NCBI GenBank assembly: GCA_001179505.1
Contig: CDMY01000325.1
Location: forward strand, 55,893 to 119,892
Source: Vitrella brassicaformis
Lineage: Eukaryota > Sar > Vitrellaceae
Direction of reading: 5' to 3'
Length of the DNA stretch: 64,000 bases
Part shown: piece after piece, positions 45,459 to 57,851 of the stretch
How positions within the stretch are numbered: position 1 is the stretch's first letter
Layout of the letters: the number at the start of each line of letters is the position of its first letter
Made by a program: the position numbers and the translations under genes
The notes under the pieces: model-generated
The model's input: the letters and a program-made list of their open reading frames with translations, nothing else
Told to the model about the DNA's origin: nothing
The model's database searches: none

Positions 45459-48400
45459 TCACAGCTTGACAGTGCTCTGTCGCTTTCGCAGCTGGGCGGC
45501 CCACGCCGCACTGGACAGCTGTGTGGGCACATTCCGTCTGCCCCTGGCCCCCGTACCCAGCACACCACTCGTGCTCCGCCGCTGAAAGTCCCCGACATCG
45601 CCTTCCTCCTCCTCCTCTTCGTCTTCACGCTCATCCTCAAAATGGGACGCCCGCTGCTCCCTCCTGCCCCCGCCCGCTTTCGCAGGCGGCACACGGAACG
45701 ACACGGCACTCGTTCTCTCTGGCGGCCCACCGCTCTCGGCCGTCGGCTGTTGTTGTCTTGCGGGCGATGGGGGCACACGTGGGAGCGACGTGCGGTGGAT
45801 GGATGGGCGGGCGGACTCGGCCAGTTGGTCGGTGTCGAAGGGGACTGGCAGGGCTGCGGCGCTGCTCCTGTGGTAGTCTGAGGAAGAGGACATGGTGTCA
45901 GCGAGGGCCACTGGTCTCGCCTTGGAGCTGGCGGGGCGGGAGGGGGGGTGAGACATCTGAACAGGGGTGGTCGGCCGACTCACCTGCGTACAAAAACACC
46001 CATATGTGATAGAGACACTGACACATGCTCCGCCCACCCTCTCACCGAGTGGTATTCTATGGCGAAGTCGCCCGCGCCCTCCCGTGAGTCGCCGACGTAG
46101 TGTGCGTACTTCTTGATCTGCATGAGACGCTGCGACCTGCCCAAGCCGCGCGGGATGCCACTCGCCTCCAGGTACTGATACGAGAGGTCCGTCTGCGCGC
46201 CCTCTTCGGCAAATGTGGGCGGCGGCGGTAGTCCCGCCTCATAGCGGTCCCACTGACAGCCAAGGTCTTTGTGTAATGGTATGAGTGTCTCACTGTGTGG
46301 CGGGGTGTACCTACCTGTGCGGTTGCGTGTCTCTGATCTTCGTCGAATTCGAAAATGCCGTTGGCCATGGCCTCCCGCTTGCGGAGGAACTTGGCGACGT
46401 CCTGCTCTGCCACCAGGGCCTCGAAGGCATCGACCCGCTCGTGCAGCTCGTCTCGGTGGTCGCTGACGGTCTGCAGCCGCTCCTGCAGGGCGGATATCTC
46501 GTCGGCCTGCTCCTTCACTTGCGCTTGAAGCTGGCGAGAGAAGGGAAAGAAGAATGGGAGAGTGTGGTGGATCGGTGGATGGGATGGGTGGGCCGAGTAC
46601 CGACCGATGCGGTGAGGGAGTCCATGTCTTTGTGTCGCGCCTTGCCCTCGTTGACCTCCTTGCGCAACGCCCAGATCTCCTCCGACTGACACATACACAC
46701 ATGTGCGACAGCGGTGGTTCACAAGACATGTGTGTCTTACTTGTTTGGCGCTCTTGACGACGAGTTGTTGCTTTTCCTCCCTGATGATGTCTCTCTCCTT
46801 CTCGACGGCCTTGATGTGCTTGTCCGTCTCCTGTGGACACACAGAGGAATGGGGCATTCATTCTTTAGTCGATCCCCCCTCCATCTCTGCATGTATTCGC
46901 CACTGACTCACTCTCAGTGCGGCAGCCGTGTCGGTGATGGTCAGCAGTGTGTAGAGCTCCTCATACCTACACACGCGACCCACATCACATCAAACATGGA
47001 TGGGGTGTGTGAGTGTGTGTACCTCATATTGGCGGTCTCAGCGGCCTCCTGCATGGCAGTGAGCTGGAACTGGAAGGCCGACTGCATCCCACGCAAGTGC
47101 TTCTCAGACGCCTCACGCTCGGACGACAACATCGACTGATCGATACACACAAACACGTATGGACATGAGACCTTTCTCCCTTCCTCCGGTGTGGTGTAAG
47201 TGTTGGTGTCACCTTGAGCGAGGCGACTTCCGTCTCGTGCGTGTGGATGGTCGCGTAGTACCTGCATACGCACACGCCAAAGTGGCAAGTGTCGTGTGTG
47301 TGGTTGTTCGCCATCTCACTGACTGACTTGTCGAGTATTTCCTGCAGGTCGGTACATTTGGTCTTGTAGGCCTCCAGCAGGCTCGCCAGACGCTTGGACT
47401 CGGCCTGCGCGTCACGGCTGACAGACACACAGGAGGGAACAGATCTTCTCTCCGTCTTTGTCTAGCAGGTGTGGGCAGGTGTGGAATATGCCGACCATTC
47501 CTTGCTGATTTTGAGTGTCTCCTGTTTGCTCTGGTCAAGCTGTGTCTGCAGCCGCTCTTTCTCGTCACGCTCTGTCTGGCAAACACGTAGAGTGGGCGCC
47601 AGCAAGCATCCATCCATTCATTCATCCATCCACTCTATGCTGACTGACCCTGAGCTCCTGTACGATGGTCTCTCTGTACATTTTCTCCTCGGACAAGAGC
47701 CGCTCCAGCATCGATATCTTCTTGAGGTGCACCTTCCTGCACACATGAAAACACACACACACACAGGCACTCATAGAGACAGAGGGGCAGTGTGGTTTTC
47801 GTCTCCTTGCCTCTCTCTCACTTGTCCATGGCTGCTTCGGCCTCGGCCTTTGCGAGTGCCGCTTGTGTGTTCTTGAGGATGTTCTCGGCCTTGACGCGCT
47901 GACGGGTGGCCTCTGTCAGATCCTGAGGGGAACATCACATCACACACATGCGTCGTTAGTGTGCGTCGTTCGTTCTCTCTCTCTTGTTGCCTTTTTGGTC
48001 TGTCTGATGGCGTTTTGCGCCGAGTCTCGCTCGAAAATGGCCTGCTGCAGAGTATGGCGCATATCCTGTCCACACACCAACACACACACATACACAAGCG
48101 AGTCGGGTGCCGCACCTGCTCTTTCTGCACGTGTTTGTGTGTGTACGTGTGTACATCTTTCTCCAGCTGTAGTTGTTTCCTCTCGATCTGTTCCGCCTCG
48201 ACTTGGCTGGTCAGCAGCTGAACCTTCTCAGCCAGCTCCTCTGCTTGCACCTGCACAACACACAACCACCAGAACGCAAAGGCGCAAGGGTTCATCTCCT
48301 TAGCTCTGCTCGCCCATCCGCCCACCATGTATGTGGTGAGGTCTGTCTTGGTCTGTGCCAGCTCGGCCTCGTTCTTGCTGCACCACCCACACACATTCCA

Positions 48401-50545
48401 GCGTTACTTGTGTGCACATATGTGCGTCTTGTGTTGTGTTGTGTCCAGTGCTTACGTGTTGGTGTCCGTGGTGACGGCCAGCTGGCTGATGGCAGTCTGC
48501 AGGCAGCCACTCGCACACAGACGAGGTAAGAGACGCATGGGTTTTCGCGAGACCAATCTATTTACCTCTAATTCGGTCTTCTGCTGTGCAGTGGTCAGCT
48601 CAAGCTCCTTCACTTGCTCCTGGGCCTCCTTATTCTGATGCATGCAAGGCACATACAGGTACGCGACGGTCACTTCATCGCTTTCAGGCTGTAACATTGG
48701 TTCACCTGCTGGACAGCGGTGGTCCTCTCCCTCTCCGATTCCTCCAGCTGTGCCCTGACCGTAGTCAGGTTCCTGTCCAGGTCCTCCAGCCTCATCGTCT
48801 TGTCCTGCAACTCTGTCGTCACGCGACGATTCTCCCTTACACACACCACCCAGAGACAGACAGAGACATGATGCCCATACGAGATCTCGATCTGTCTGCT
48901 CATACAGTACCTGTTGGCTTCTGCGAGTTCTCCCTGAAGCTTTTTGCTCTTGTTCTCGAAGAGGGTCCGCTGTGTGTGCTCGGCCGTGAACAGCAGATCG
49001 CGACGCTCTGGGCGATCGATTGAGAAGAGACAAGAGACAACAAATATGTATGGACTATGTTGTACTGAAGAGAATATGTCGCTGACCGGCCTCCATCTTG
49101 AGGTTCTGTATCTGCTTTTCGAATTTGTCCTGTCGCTGAACCCACTCCAGGGCCTGCACTCATGGCCCACCACACAGAGAGTCACCGTTTTTGTTGTGTG
49201 TGTGGGAGGGTGTGTGTGTGTGTGTACTGACTTGGTGTCTGTACTTCTCGAGTTCCTTTTCGAGGTTCATCATTCTCTCCTGGGTGTCGGCCAGCTGCCG
49301 TTGCAGCTGACCTATCTCCTCCTCAAGGCTTGCCGAGTGGTTCATGTAGTGCAGCGCCTGCCTGCACACACCCCACAGACACATGTCTCTCTTGGAAGGC
49401 ACTGCGTGGGTATCGGCATACAGACTTTTTGGCGATTTGCAGTTCTTCGTCGGTGCCGTCGAGCCACCGGCGGTAGTCCTGCAGGCGCACCTCGGCGTCC
49501 ATGCGCTTGCGGATCTCCAGCTCGTACTTCTGCAGAGTGACTTGGTGGTCCCGCTCGATGGCCTCCCTCTCCGCCTCATAACGCTCGCTGTCCTCTCGCA
49601 AATGAGACGCCTGGGGATGACAACAAAAGGCGGGCAATCGCCATGGCCGCTATTGTTTTCTTACTTCGATTTCCAGTTGTGTGCATCTGCTGTCGAGCAT
49701 TTTCTTCTCATTGAGTGCCACCACGAGCTGCCGCTCGTACTCCTCCTGCAGCACCAACATGGCCTCCTGCGTCCCCTTGGCCACCAGCTCGCCGATGCTC
49801 GGCCCCCCAGCGCCGCCCTTGTCGGCCAGCCGCTCCATCAACAGGGCGAAAACGCGCCACAGTACAGTGAGCGCCTGTGGCCGGGAGGCACAATGGGAAG
49901 TCGCTTCCTCCAGCAATGCGTGAAGGCCCTGAGTGGAGACAAGAGAGGACGGTGTCTGTGTTGGTGCGGAAACAATCGCACCTGTGAGTAGACGAACATA
50001 GCGCGGTAGACTCGCGTGACGACCGGCTGTGGCAGGCCCATCTTTTCAAGGTCGTCATAGCCAATGCCGTACAGCGATGTGCCTCTCTTTCGCGGCCCCC
50101 GGACTCGAGCACTCAGCTCACGCATGTCCATGCCCTCGAGGATGAAGTTGTCCTCCTCCTTGTAGTATATCTCCTCGAGCGCATCGTTGAGCCACTTGGA
50201 CACCTTGCTGTTAAAGTCATCCTGACCCCTCTCTGGGCCGGAGATGGCCGCCTGCTGCTGAGGCTGCTGGGGCTGCTGGGGCTGCTGGGGCTGCTGGGGC
50301 TGCTGGGGCTGCTGTTCCTTGCCCTTGTCTTGTGCAGCAGGCTGCGTGTCGTCCCTGTTGGCGCCGCGAGGGGATGGCTGCTGGCGTGGGGAGGCGACTG
50401 TTGAGTCGCTGCCCTGTGGATTGGCACGGCGGGTGATGGGGGGGCGGTACTTGAAGACCGTGAGGCCTGTCAGGTTGGCGGCCGATGGGCTGACGGGCCC
50501 TGCAACAGCTTCGCCATCGCGATGGGGAGAACCGGGGGAAGGCAT
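45459..50545 (-). CDS. Large coiled-coil protein, unknown
   Basis: Start ATG 50545 (MPSPGSPHRDGEAVAGP). The N-terminus is disordered and includes a Pro-Gln-Gln repeat. A folded segment follows (SKWLNDALEEIYYKEEDNFI, YGIGYDDLEKMGLPQPVVTR with VYRAMF, LWRVFALLMERLADKG). From about 49700 down to 46100 the many exons are heptad-rich coiled coil: LQEEYERQLVVALNEKKMLD, RDHQVTLQKYELEIRKRMDA, ASLEEEIGQLQRQLADTQER, AEELAEKVQLLTSQVEAEQI. The last exons are Ser/Pro-rich with an acidic run (EDEREDEEEEEEGD) and end RKRQSTVKL. It resembles centrosomal, basal-body or cytoskeletal scaffolds in make-up, but no family can be named. It is divergent with the phosphatase gene, 120 bases apart. Confidence 0.75.
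50258..50316. repeat. 9-base tandem repeat coding Pro-Gln-Gln
   Basis: ggctgctgg units repeat about six times within the coding exon of the coiled-coil gene, giving a QQP run on the minus strand. Such repeats vary in length between strains. Confidence 0.85.
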
Positions 50546-50665
50546 GCTGACGCTCGTTTCTGCACAAAATGCGGTGACGCACTGTATGCAGAGCCTTCGA
50601 ATGGGCTCACTCGAATTCCTGCCAGTGGGGGCACTTGGGGGCCTGTTCCTTCTGCCCGTCCATCA

Positions 50666-53600
50666 ATGGAGGCTGCACCAAAGCTGTTTCCGGTGCGGCT
50701 GCTGAAAGCTCACTCATCTGCCGCCAACCGCGTCACGCCGTTTCAGGATGAAGATGACAGCTCCTCCCGTGCTGACATCCCTCGTTCTTCAAGCCCCGCT
50801 CCTACACACGAGCATGCGCAGGGGCGTGGGGGAGAGCACCGGGAATGGAGAAAGAGGAAAACTACGGGGGACAGACAGCCCCTGGCCAGCGCGCCACAAC
50901 TGTACGAGTGAGGGGCGGTGTGTTTATGGGGGAATTCTCATGGTCCGCGTTTCGTTTGCGTGTCTGTGCAGTGAGGCGTTCACTGCCGTTCGGGGGAACC
51001 GCCTTGAGAGAGTGGAGACATTCACTGAACCGAGGACACATCTCATGGTGGAGTGACTGAGACAAGAAGCGACAGCAGCCTCATTACATGTTCCGCCTCT
51101 TCTGTGCAGGTGCGTGTGGCGAGCGAGGAGGAGCTGCCGAGTGACGGCATTGTGCGGCCGAGGCGCCTCTCCGCGGGGCCAATCAAGTCACAGCCGGCAC
51201 ACAAGGACGGCTCCACCCCAGTCCGTCCCAAACGAGTATCGCTCCCGGGCCAGGTGTCCGATGACGTCTTGGCCTCCCGCCGTCGGAGGAAGGTCAGCAT
51301 CAGCATCAAACGCAGCAAGCGTGCAGCTACTGTGTCAAACCTTAACGAAGAGCGCTTAGAAGAGAGGTCGGACACCAGTTCGCCTGACCAGCGAAGCCCG
51401 ACGAGGCGGTGGGGAGGGCGTGGGAAGAGGCAGAAGTCCTTTGGGGGCATACTCAGTGGGCGGTCGAGCCGGGCGGCAAGCCGGGCGGCGAGCCGAATGT
51501 CGTTTGCGTCTGTCGCTTCGGAAAAGGAAATCAAATCGCCCCTTGCGGTAAGACGAACACGGAGCGTGAGACACGTCATGAGTGCGCCTGTCGTCATGTA
51601 CAGGAGCACCCTCGCTACGTGGAGGACTGGTGGTATCGCTTTGATCGCGATCCTTTCCTCCATCCCGAGCCCACCTCGTCCGTACCCCTCCCAAGACGCT
51701 CCGCGCAGCTCGCCGTGCTGGAAGCGACCGAGTGCTCGGCAAACAGCTCCAGCGAGAGCATGGACACTGCCGGCCAATCGACCGCCGCCCACTCGGCATG
51801 TCCATCCACTGGTCGGCCGCACGCCTTCTGGCTGAAGCTCTTCGTTGGCTTCTGGAACATGCACGGCAAGAGCCCGACTGGCTCCAAGGAGATCGGAGAG
51901 GCGGACACCATCAGGGCGACATTCCTGCGGACGGATATCCCGCATGACGTGTATGTGGTGGGCACTGCTGAGTGTGAGGTGAGTGGAGTGGGGCATCTTT
52001 TGTTATGTGCACACAGGGGGGTGTGAACGTATACGTACATGTCTCTCTCTGTGTACATGTGTGTGTATCAGCGTTCGATCGAGAAGTCGTTTCTGTATGC
52101 GTCAAAGGCCTCCTGGGAGCGGTTCGTGGCCGACTCGCTCGGGGAAACCTACTTTTTGGTCCGCTCACACACACTGCAGGTATGCTGGTGTGTATGTAGC
52201 TTCCTTGCTATGTGTGCGCACACCGACTGTGCCAACGGATGAGTGGCCATCACTCAGGCACTCCATTTGGCCGTGTTTGCTCGACGGGAGCTCAGGCAAC
52301 ATTTCGATGACATCAAGTGAGTGACGACAGAACGTGACATGAGAGACACATTCATTGTCTCTTTCTCCCTGCCCTCTCAGCTCTGCTCACATCGCCACTG
52401 GCTTTGCAAACCTGTTAGGCAACAAAGTCAGTGACTGACTGACTGACTGTGGTGCATGGCTGGCACAACCAAATGGACCGTGTGCATCAGCCATCTGTGC
52501 ACGGATGTGTGTGTAGGGTGGGGTTGGCATCTCTTTCCGCATTGGCCGCACCCATCTTCTCTTTCTCAACTGCCACTTATCACCGCACCAGTCCGCGAAG
52601 TACCTTGAAAAGGTACTCTCACGCAAATCCACCACACATCAGCCACTTATGGTTTCGTCTGTGCAGCGCACCAAGATGATGGACAAGATCCTGTCCGAGC
52701 TGCCTTTGCCCACCCGCCATGTGCCGCGGATGGGCGGGGTGCTGCAGGCATGCCTCGACCACACATTTATCCTGGGCGACTTCAACTACAGGCTGCTGTG
52801 CAAGAGGGACGAAGCGCAGGGCATGCTCAGAGAGGCAAGACAGCAGGTCAGTGACAAATGATGTCTCCACCACCACGAGACATGCTGCTTGAACACAGGA
52901 GCTTCTGCGGCGCGACCAGCTGCTGCATCTCGGGATGAAGCCCACCCGGCGGTTCCGGCAGTGGGTGGCCATGCGCATGAATCTCGCCAACAAGTCTCTG
53001 GTCGAGCCCCACTGCATCACTCTCTTCACGCCGTCCCTCAAGCAGCGGGGCGACTTCAACACAGACGCCGACGACACGATGTCGGACGATGAGCTCGACG
53101 AGACAGAAGCCGATGAGCAAGGATACGTCATGAGCGATATCGACAACAAGAAATCTGAGTCTACGCCGGTCGGCATCCGGCGGGCGCACTTTCGGGACAG
53201 TGACGACACCGCCGGAACAGAGAGCACCAAGACAGGACGGGAGCTCAAGAATGGCAGCAGGAGTCACGACGCATCGGAGCAGACAGGGCCGTCACGACTG
53301 CAGGTTGTAGATGGCAACGGCCCGTCGAGGGACACCAGCAGGTCGTCCCAGTCCGACTGGAGCTCCCCCTCTGCGTCCGAGTCTGACGCTGTCTCCAGCG
53401 ACGCGGCCTCATGCGTCACCGAGTTCCCCGCCGACCACAGACCACCCAAAGTCCGCAAGACGTCCTTCGCCGCGCTCGGTGGCTTCCTATCTCGTCAGCA
53501 TTCCCGTGTTGCCCAGATGGTCACGCGGAGGCGGTCTCGCGGCCAGGCGGACGAATTGACAGAGGCCCATGGGGCCATCAGGCGGATTCCTTCCTCCCGC

Positions 53601-54475
53601 ACTGTGGCTGGCAGCGTGTCGATTGGACACGAAGATGAGGTGAGGTGGTACGAGCAGATGGACGAGGTGCCCATAGAGTTCCCGCCCACTTACAAGTTCG
53701 ACGAGGGGACGGACCACTATGACACGTCCAAGAAGGAGAGAGTACCTGCGTGGACCGACAGGATACTGTGGAAAAAATGCGACAGGCCCGACCAAATCAT
53801 GTACGTGCGTCTGTGACTGCGGGGAAGAAGAATGCAAATGCACTCTGGTGGCGTTGATGCGCTGCTGTTTGCAGTCCGTGTGCATATGACTCCGTTAAGG
53901 GTGTTCGCCTGTCCGACCATCGGCCCGTGTATGCCCAGTTCCTGGTGGCAGTGGACATCGAGCCGCCACTCACTATCACCCACCACACCAAGAAGAGCCC
54001 CAAGCAGCAGGTCCCCACAACGCCCAAGCGGAAACTACGTGTCCAGGTGGCGACATCGACATCCCTCAGCAATCCCCCTTCCCCCGCCCCATTGCTGGCC
54101 AGCTCGGCCGACAACACGCCCACACCAATGGCTGTCTCCGACAGTGAGGCCCAACACCACGAGGAGGCTCAGGAGAGGTGGGCCGTCCATAGAGAGAGCG
54201 TTACTCAGATGGCCCCTGCGGTTAGCCCGAAGGTCGCAGCGGCAGATGGCCAGGCAGATACAAAAGGGGAGGAGAAGCCTCATGGGCTAGGGGATTCATC
54301 CTTGTCGAAGTCTCCAGTGGCTGTGGAGCGGCCAAAGAGACGGTGTTGGCTGGGCATTTGCTTGTGCAGGGGAGGGAGAAGGGAAAGAGAGAGGGAGGGT
54401 ATGGATCAGAAGAATGAGGTCACAAGAGCGAAAGGGGAATGCTCGAAGAGATCCGCTATGTGTGTCATACAATAA
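50666..54475 (+). CDS. Inositol polyphosphate 5-phosphatase
   Basis: The start is taken as ATG 50666 ([13 protein letters not shown]). An in-frame ATG at 50522 would add 48 residues but overlap the divergent gene's first codons. The N-terminus is a long basic, serine-rich region. The catalytic IPPc domain begins near 51830 ([20 protein letters not shown]) and has its signature motifs: [33 protein letters not shown] (the FxGDxNxR metal site), [10 protein letters not shown] and [13 protein letters not shown] (catalytic SDHRPV). This enzyme removes the 5-phosphate from phosphoinositides such as PI(4,5)P2, shaping membrane identity. A 200-residue disordered, acidic/serine-rich insert (53070-53600) splits the domain. 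A Cys-containing tail ([10 protein letters not shown]) could be lipid-modified. All catalytic residues I can see are kept. Confidence 0.92.
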
Positions 54476-54775
54476 GTGAGGTTAGCGCGTGTACATTGTT
54501 TGTTTTGCACGTATGCGACGTGTCAGACGTCGTGCGTGTCTCTGTGGCCGAACACACATAAAGGGACTTCCTGCCTTGTGCTGGCTGAGCCTCCTCTGCG
54601 CTTTATCCTATCCGGCGATTTGTGCTGTTGAATACGGCATGAGACACGAAGGGACATCGAGGGAAAATTACGTGGTTCACAGCCTGAACTGGTGGATCTG
54701 CCTTCAGTTCATACCCCTGTGCATCCAACGACCTCGTTAGGTACCGAGGGCCGCAAAAAATCCATCACATACCGA

Positions 54776-54784
54776 AAGCTCGCG
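54776..54784. promoter_or_regulatory. AAGCTCGCG motif variant
   Basis: One-base variant of AAGCTCGCA about 95 bases upstream of ATG 54879. Confidence 0.3.
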
Positions 54785-54878
54785 TCTCCCCCACCGACCC
54801 CCAGTCTCTCCGCGAAGAGAGGCCAGAAGGAAGACTTGGTCAGCTGCGTTCACCCATCCATCCATCCATCCATCCACC

Positions 54879-56890
54879 ATGGCGGCACCTCCCCCCTATG
54901 GAGGCCCGACTCCGCCGTATTCCGACCACCAGCAACCTACATACCCACAGCTGGGACCGCAGCCACAAATCATCACCGTAAGTCGTGGATGGATTGAAAT
55001 CCTCAATTGAGAGTCTCTCTCCGACTGTCTGTCTGTCTGTCTGTCTGTCTGGCATCCACACATGGACATCACGACATTGCGTGCAGGTGACGACGACCAC
55101 CAAGCCCCAGCCTCAGCCCGTCGGTGGTGGCCCCACGTATCTGCAGATGCAGCAGGGACCGCCGCCGGTCTCTCCTGTCCAATATGGGATGCCCTACGGC
55201 CAGGCGGGCCAGCCGATGGCGGTGCAGGGGCAGCCCATGGCGGTGCAGGGGCAGCCAATGGGGCAGTTCCAGGGGGTGACGTACACAGCGCCGCCTGACA
55301 ACCAGGCGCAGCAGGACCTGACACTGTTGATTGGAGCGTTTGCGGCGTCGACGGTCTGCTGCAATGGGATTTGCTGCTGTATCGGTGAGTGAGTGAGTGA
55401 TGTCAGGCGGGGCATACAGCCACACAGCGGTGGAGTTGTGCATGTGGACTGCGCAGGTGCGATATACGGGTTCTTCTGTGCCAAGTCGAGGGGAGACAAA
55501 CAGATACGCATGGTAGGTGTGGACCTCACCCATCCATCCATCCATTTATCCAGACAGACAGGCTGGATGCGCCCTTGTGCGTCCGTGTGTTTGTTTATGT
55601 GGACGCATGTGTGCAGTGGTCGATGGTCAACGCTGCTGGTGCATGTGTCTGTATCGTCGTGCCCATCATCATCATTGTCGTGCTTCTCACCACGCTCAAG
55701 GGTCTGTCGCCCACCCGCTCACAAACATGCATTCCACACAAAATGGATGCATCCAGGCATGTGTCTCTTGTGGCAATGTTGTGGCTCACGGCAGGTTATG
55801 GCGTGACTACAAAGGAGGGCTACAAGACGTGTGAAAACGCGGGAGGCCGCCAATGGAAGATCCACTACCTTGAGCACAAACACAGCCACGAAAGTAGTAT
55901 CCATCCACCCCATCCATGCATGCATCCATTCACATGGCAGACAGACGGAACAGAGCCATTTATCTGTGGATGTGTTGTCATGTGTGAAGAGGGCACAGTG
56001 GTCCTGATCAATGAGGGCTCGGCGCTGGAACTGGACGAGGAGCCCTTGGACCTCTTGAAGCGTAAGCGAGCGACACGGCAAATGGGGCGAAGGATATCGT
56101 GTATATCCATGAATCGCTATGCGTGTTTTCCATCCCTTACCTTCTCGTGTATTTTTCTTCGTCATCTCAGTGGTGACTGACGAGCGATGGACGGTGGGCG
56201 AGACGGCAAATAATACAATCAAGGACGGAGACAGCCGGTCAGGAATGAGGTTTGTTGCCTTGCAGGCGCTGGCTGTCTCCCCTCCTGGCCAGGGCCGCAC
56301 AGGCAAAGTGACGGCAAGAACAACCGGCCAACTGCAGGACAATAACCCGGGCGCCGATGATGGGTTCACCAACACGGTCTTTCGATGCTTTGACGTCAAG
56401 GGCAAGGACGCCGTGATCGTGTCCATCGGCAGCGCCACGCAATACTCCCTCAAATGGGCGGGAGCGGTATCAATACATAGTAGCAGGATACGCATGCACC
56501 CTGAATGCATTCGTATGCAATGCAATGTCTCTGAGACATGAATTATGTAGGGCCGTGAGGTAGCGGGCTTGTTTCTGCGAGACCCAGTGGCAGAGCTCAA
56601 CCAAGTGTCGGACTCAGACTTGCAGGGCATTCGCGCTCAACGGACATACGTACGTACTATCCAGTCAGCCCCATAATCCCCATTTCTCTCTCTGTCTGTC
56701 TTCTGTCTGTCTGCGTATTGGCTGATGGTTGCGTGGCTTTATGCAGCTCGTGTATGAAAACAACATTCCGATTTCAGCTGAAAGGTTTGATCGCTTGATC
56801 GACAAGTCTGACGAGTTTGTCTTCTTGACCGCGTTGGTTGCCGAGGGGACGCGAACAAAGCTCAAGGAGCTGCTCGAACAAGTCGACTGA
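54879..56890 (+). CDS. CD225/dispanin-like membrane protein
   Basis: Start ATG 54879 (MAAPPPYGGPTPPYSDHQQ). The first 120 residues are proline/glutamine-rich with a repeated QPMAVQG unit. Two hydrophobic segments follow: LLIGAFAASTVCCNGICCCI, then AIYGFFCAKSRGD, then VNAAGACVCIVVPIIIIVVL. The cysteine cluster at the end of helix 1, the short cytosolic loop and the second helix match the CD225/dispanin plan, whose cysteines are usually palmitoylated. The C-terminal 250 residues (VTDERWTVGETANNTI, MRFVALQALAVSPPGQ, AVIVSIGSATQYSL, LVYENNIPISAERFDRLIDK) form a domain I do not recognise, placed across the membrane or in the cytosol. Ends at TGA 56890. Exons near 55790-55990 are uncertain. The CD225 assignment is by pattern only. 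Confidence 0.55.
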
Positions 56891-57239
56891 CTGACTGACT
56901 GACACTCCTGCTTGACCCCGAACATGAATATGCAGTCACGGGTCCATATGCATGGACAGCTTCGTGGAATGCACTTGTGTGAGAACGGTTCCAGGTCCAT
57001 CTGCATAGCATTGGGTGATGGGGGGTGTGTGGGTCAAACAGCCGATCGAATATGTTACCCCATGCACTCCCCTCAGTCAATTTGTCTCGTCGCATCTCTC
57101 CGTCAGAACACAGGCGCATCTGTCTGCATATACTAGATATATTCGCCACGTGTGTCAGCTCCCCTTGGCACACATACGTCCACACAGACAGAAGGCCAGC
57201 CATACGCACGCATTTCCCACGCTCATGTGTGTTGTGTAC
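56891..57239. other. Spacer between converging genes
   Basis: About 350 bases between the stop at 56890 and the 3' end of the transporter gene. I see no gene. A short CTGA repeat begins it. Confidence 0.4.
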
Positions 57240-57818
57240 TCACTGGAAAAATCCACCGATGTCTCTTCTCATCCGGTCAGTGAGTGTGTCCGTGTGCCGT
57301 CTGCGCAGCAGGGGCGTTCCCTCGTCAGCACCGGTGACCCCCCCCAGAAAGACCCCTGGCTTTAGGGCTCCCACTGGAGGAGGTGCGTCGATACGTGTCA
57401 CAGATGAGTCGAAATGAGATGGGAGCCCTCTGTGCCGGCCGAGCAGCATGACGAAGCACAGCACCAGCTTCGAAAAGGTCGACAAAGAGGCGGAGAGGGC
57501 GAGGTTGGTGTCGCTGATGGAGAGGCCGACGGTGCCATAGGCGCTGATGACCTCAAAGAGGACGGCGAACAGCTGGTTGTGGTGAAGCATTTGGTTGTCG
57601 GCGAGAGTGATGACGAGGACACACATGTAGATAATGGACGTGTCCTTGAGACACAAGGCCATCAGCCGTCGGGCGGGGGTGAGCATTTGGTGGTCCCCCG
57701 CTGCGGCGAGCTCGGCCACACTCACAACCTGCACAGGGGCGTACTCCAGCACCAGGGACCGCCTTTGTGCGTCTTGTCGCAACTTGATCGATGCACTCGT
57801 CCTGAGAGTCAGCTAGAG

Positions 57819-57851
<33 letters not shown>

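Noticed and set aside
51043-51996. 317-codon minus-strand open frame
   Set aside because: Antisense to the N-terminal region of the 5-phosphatase gene; arginine/serine-rich by codon mirroring only.
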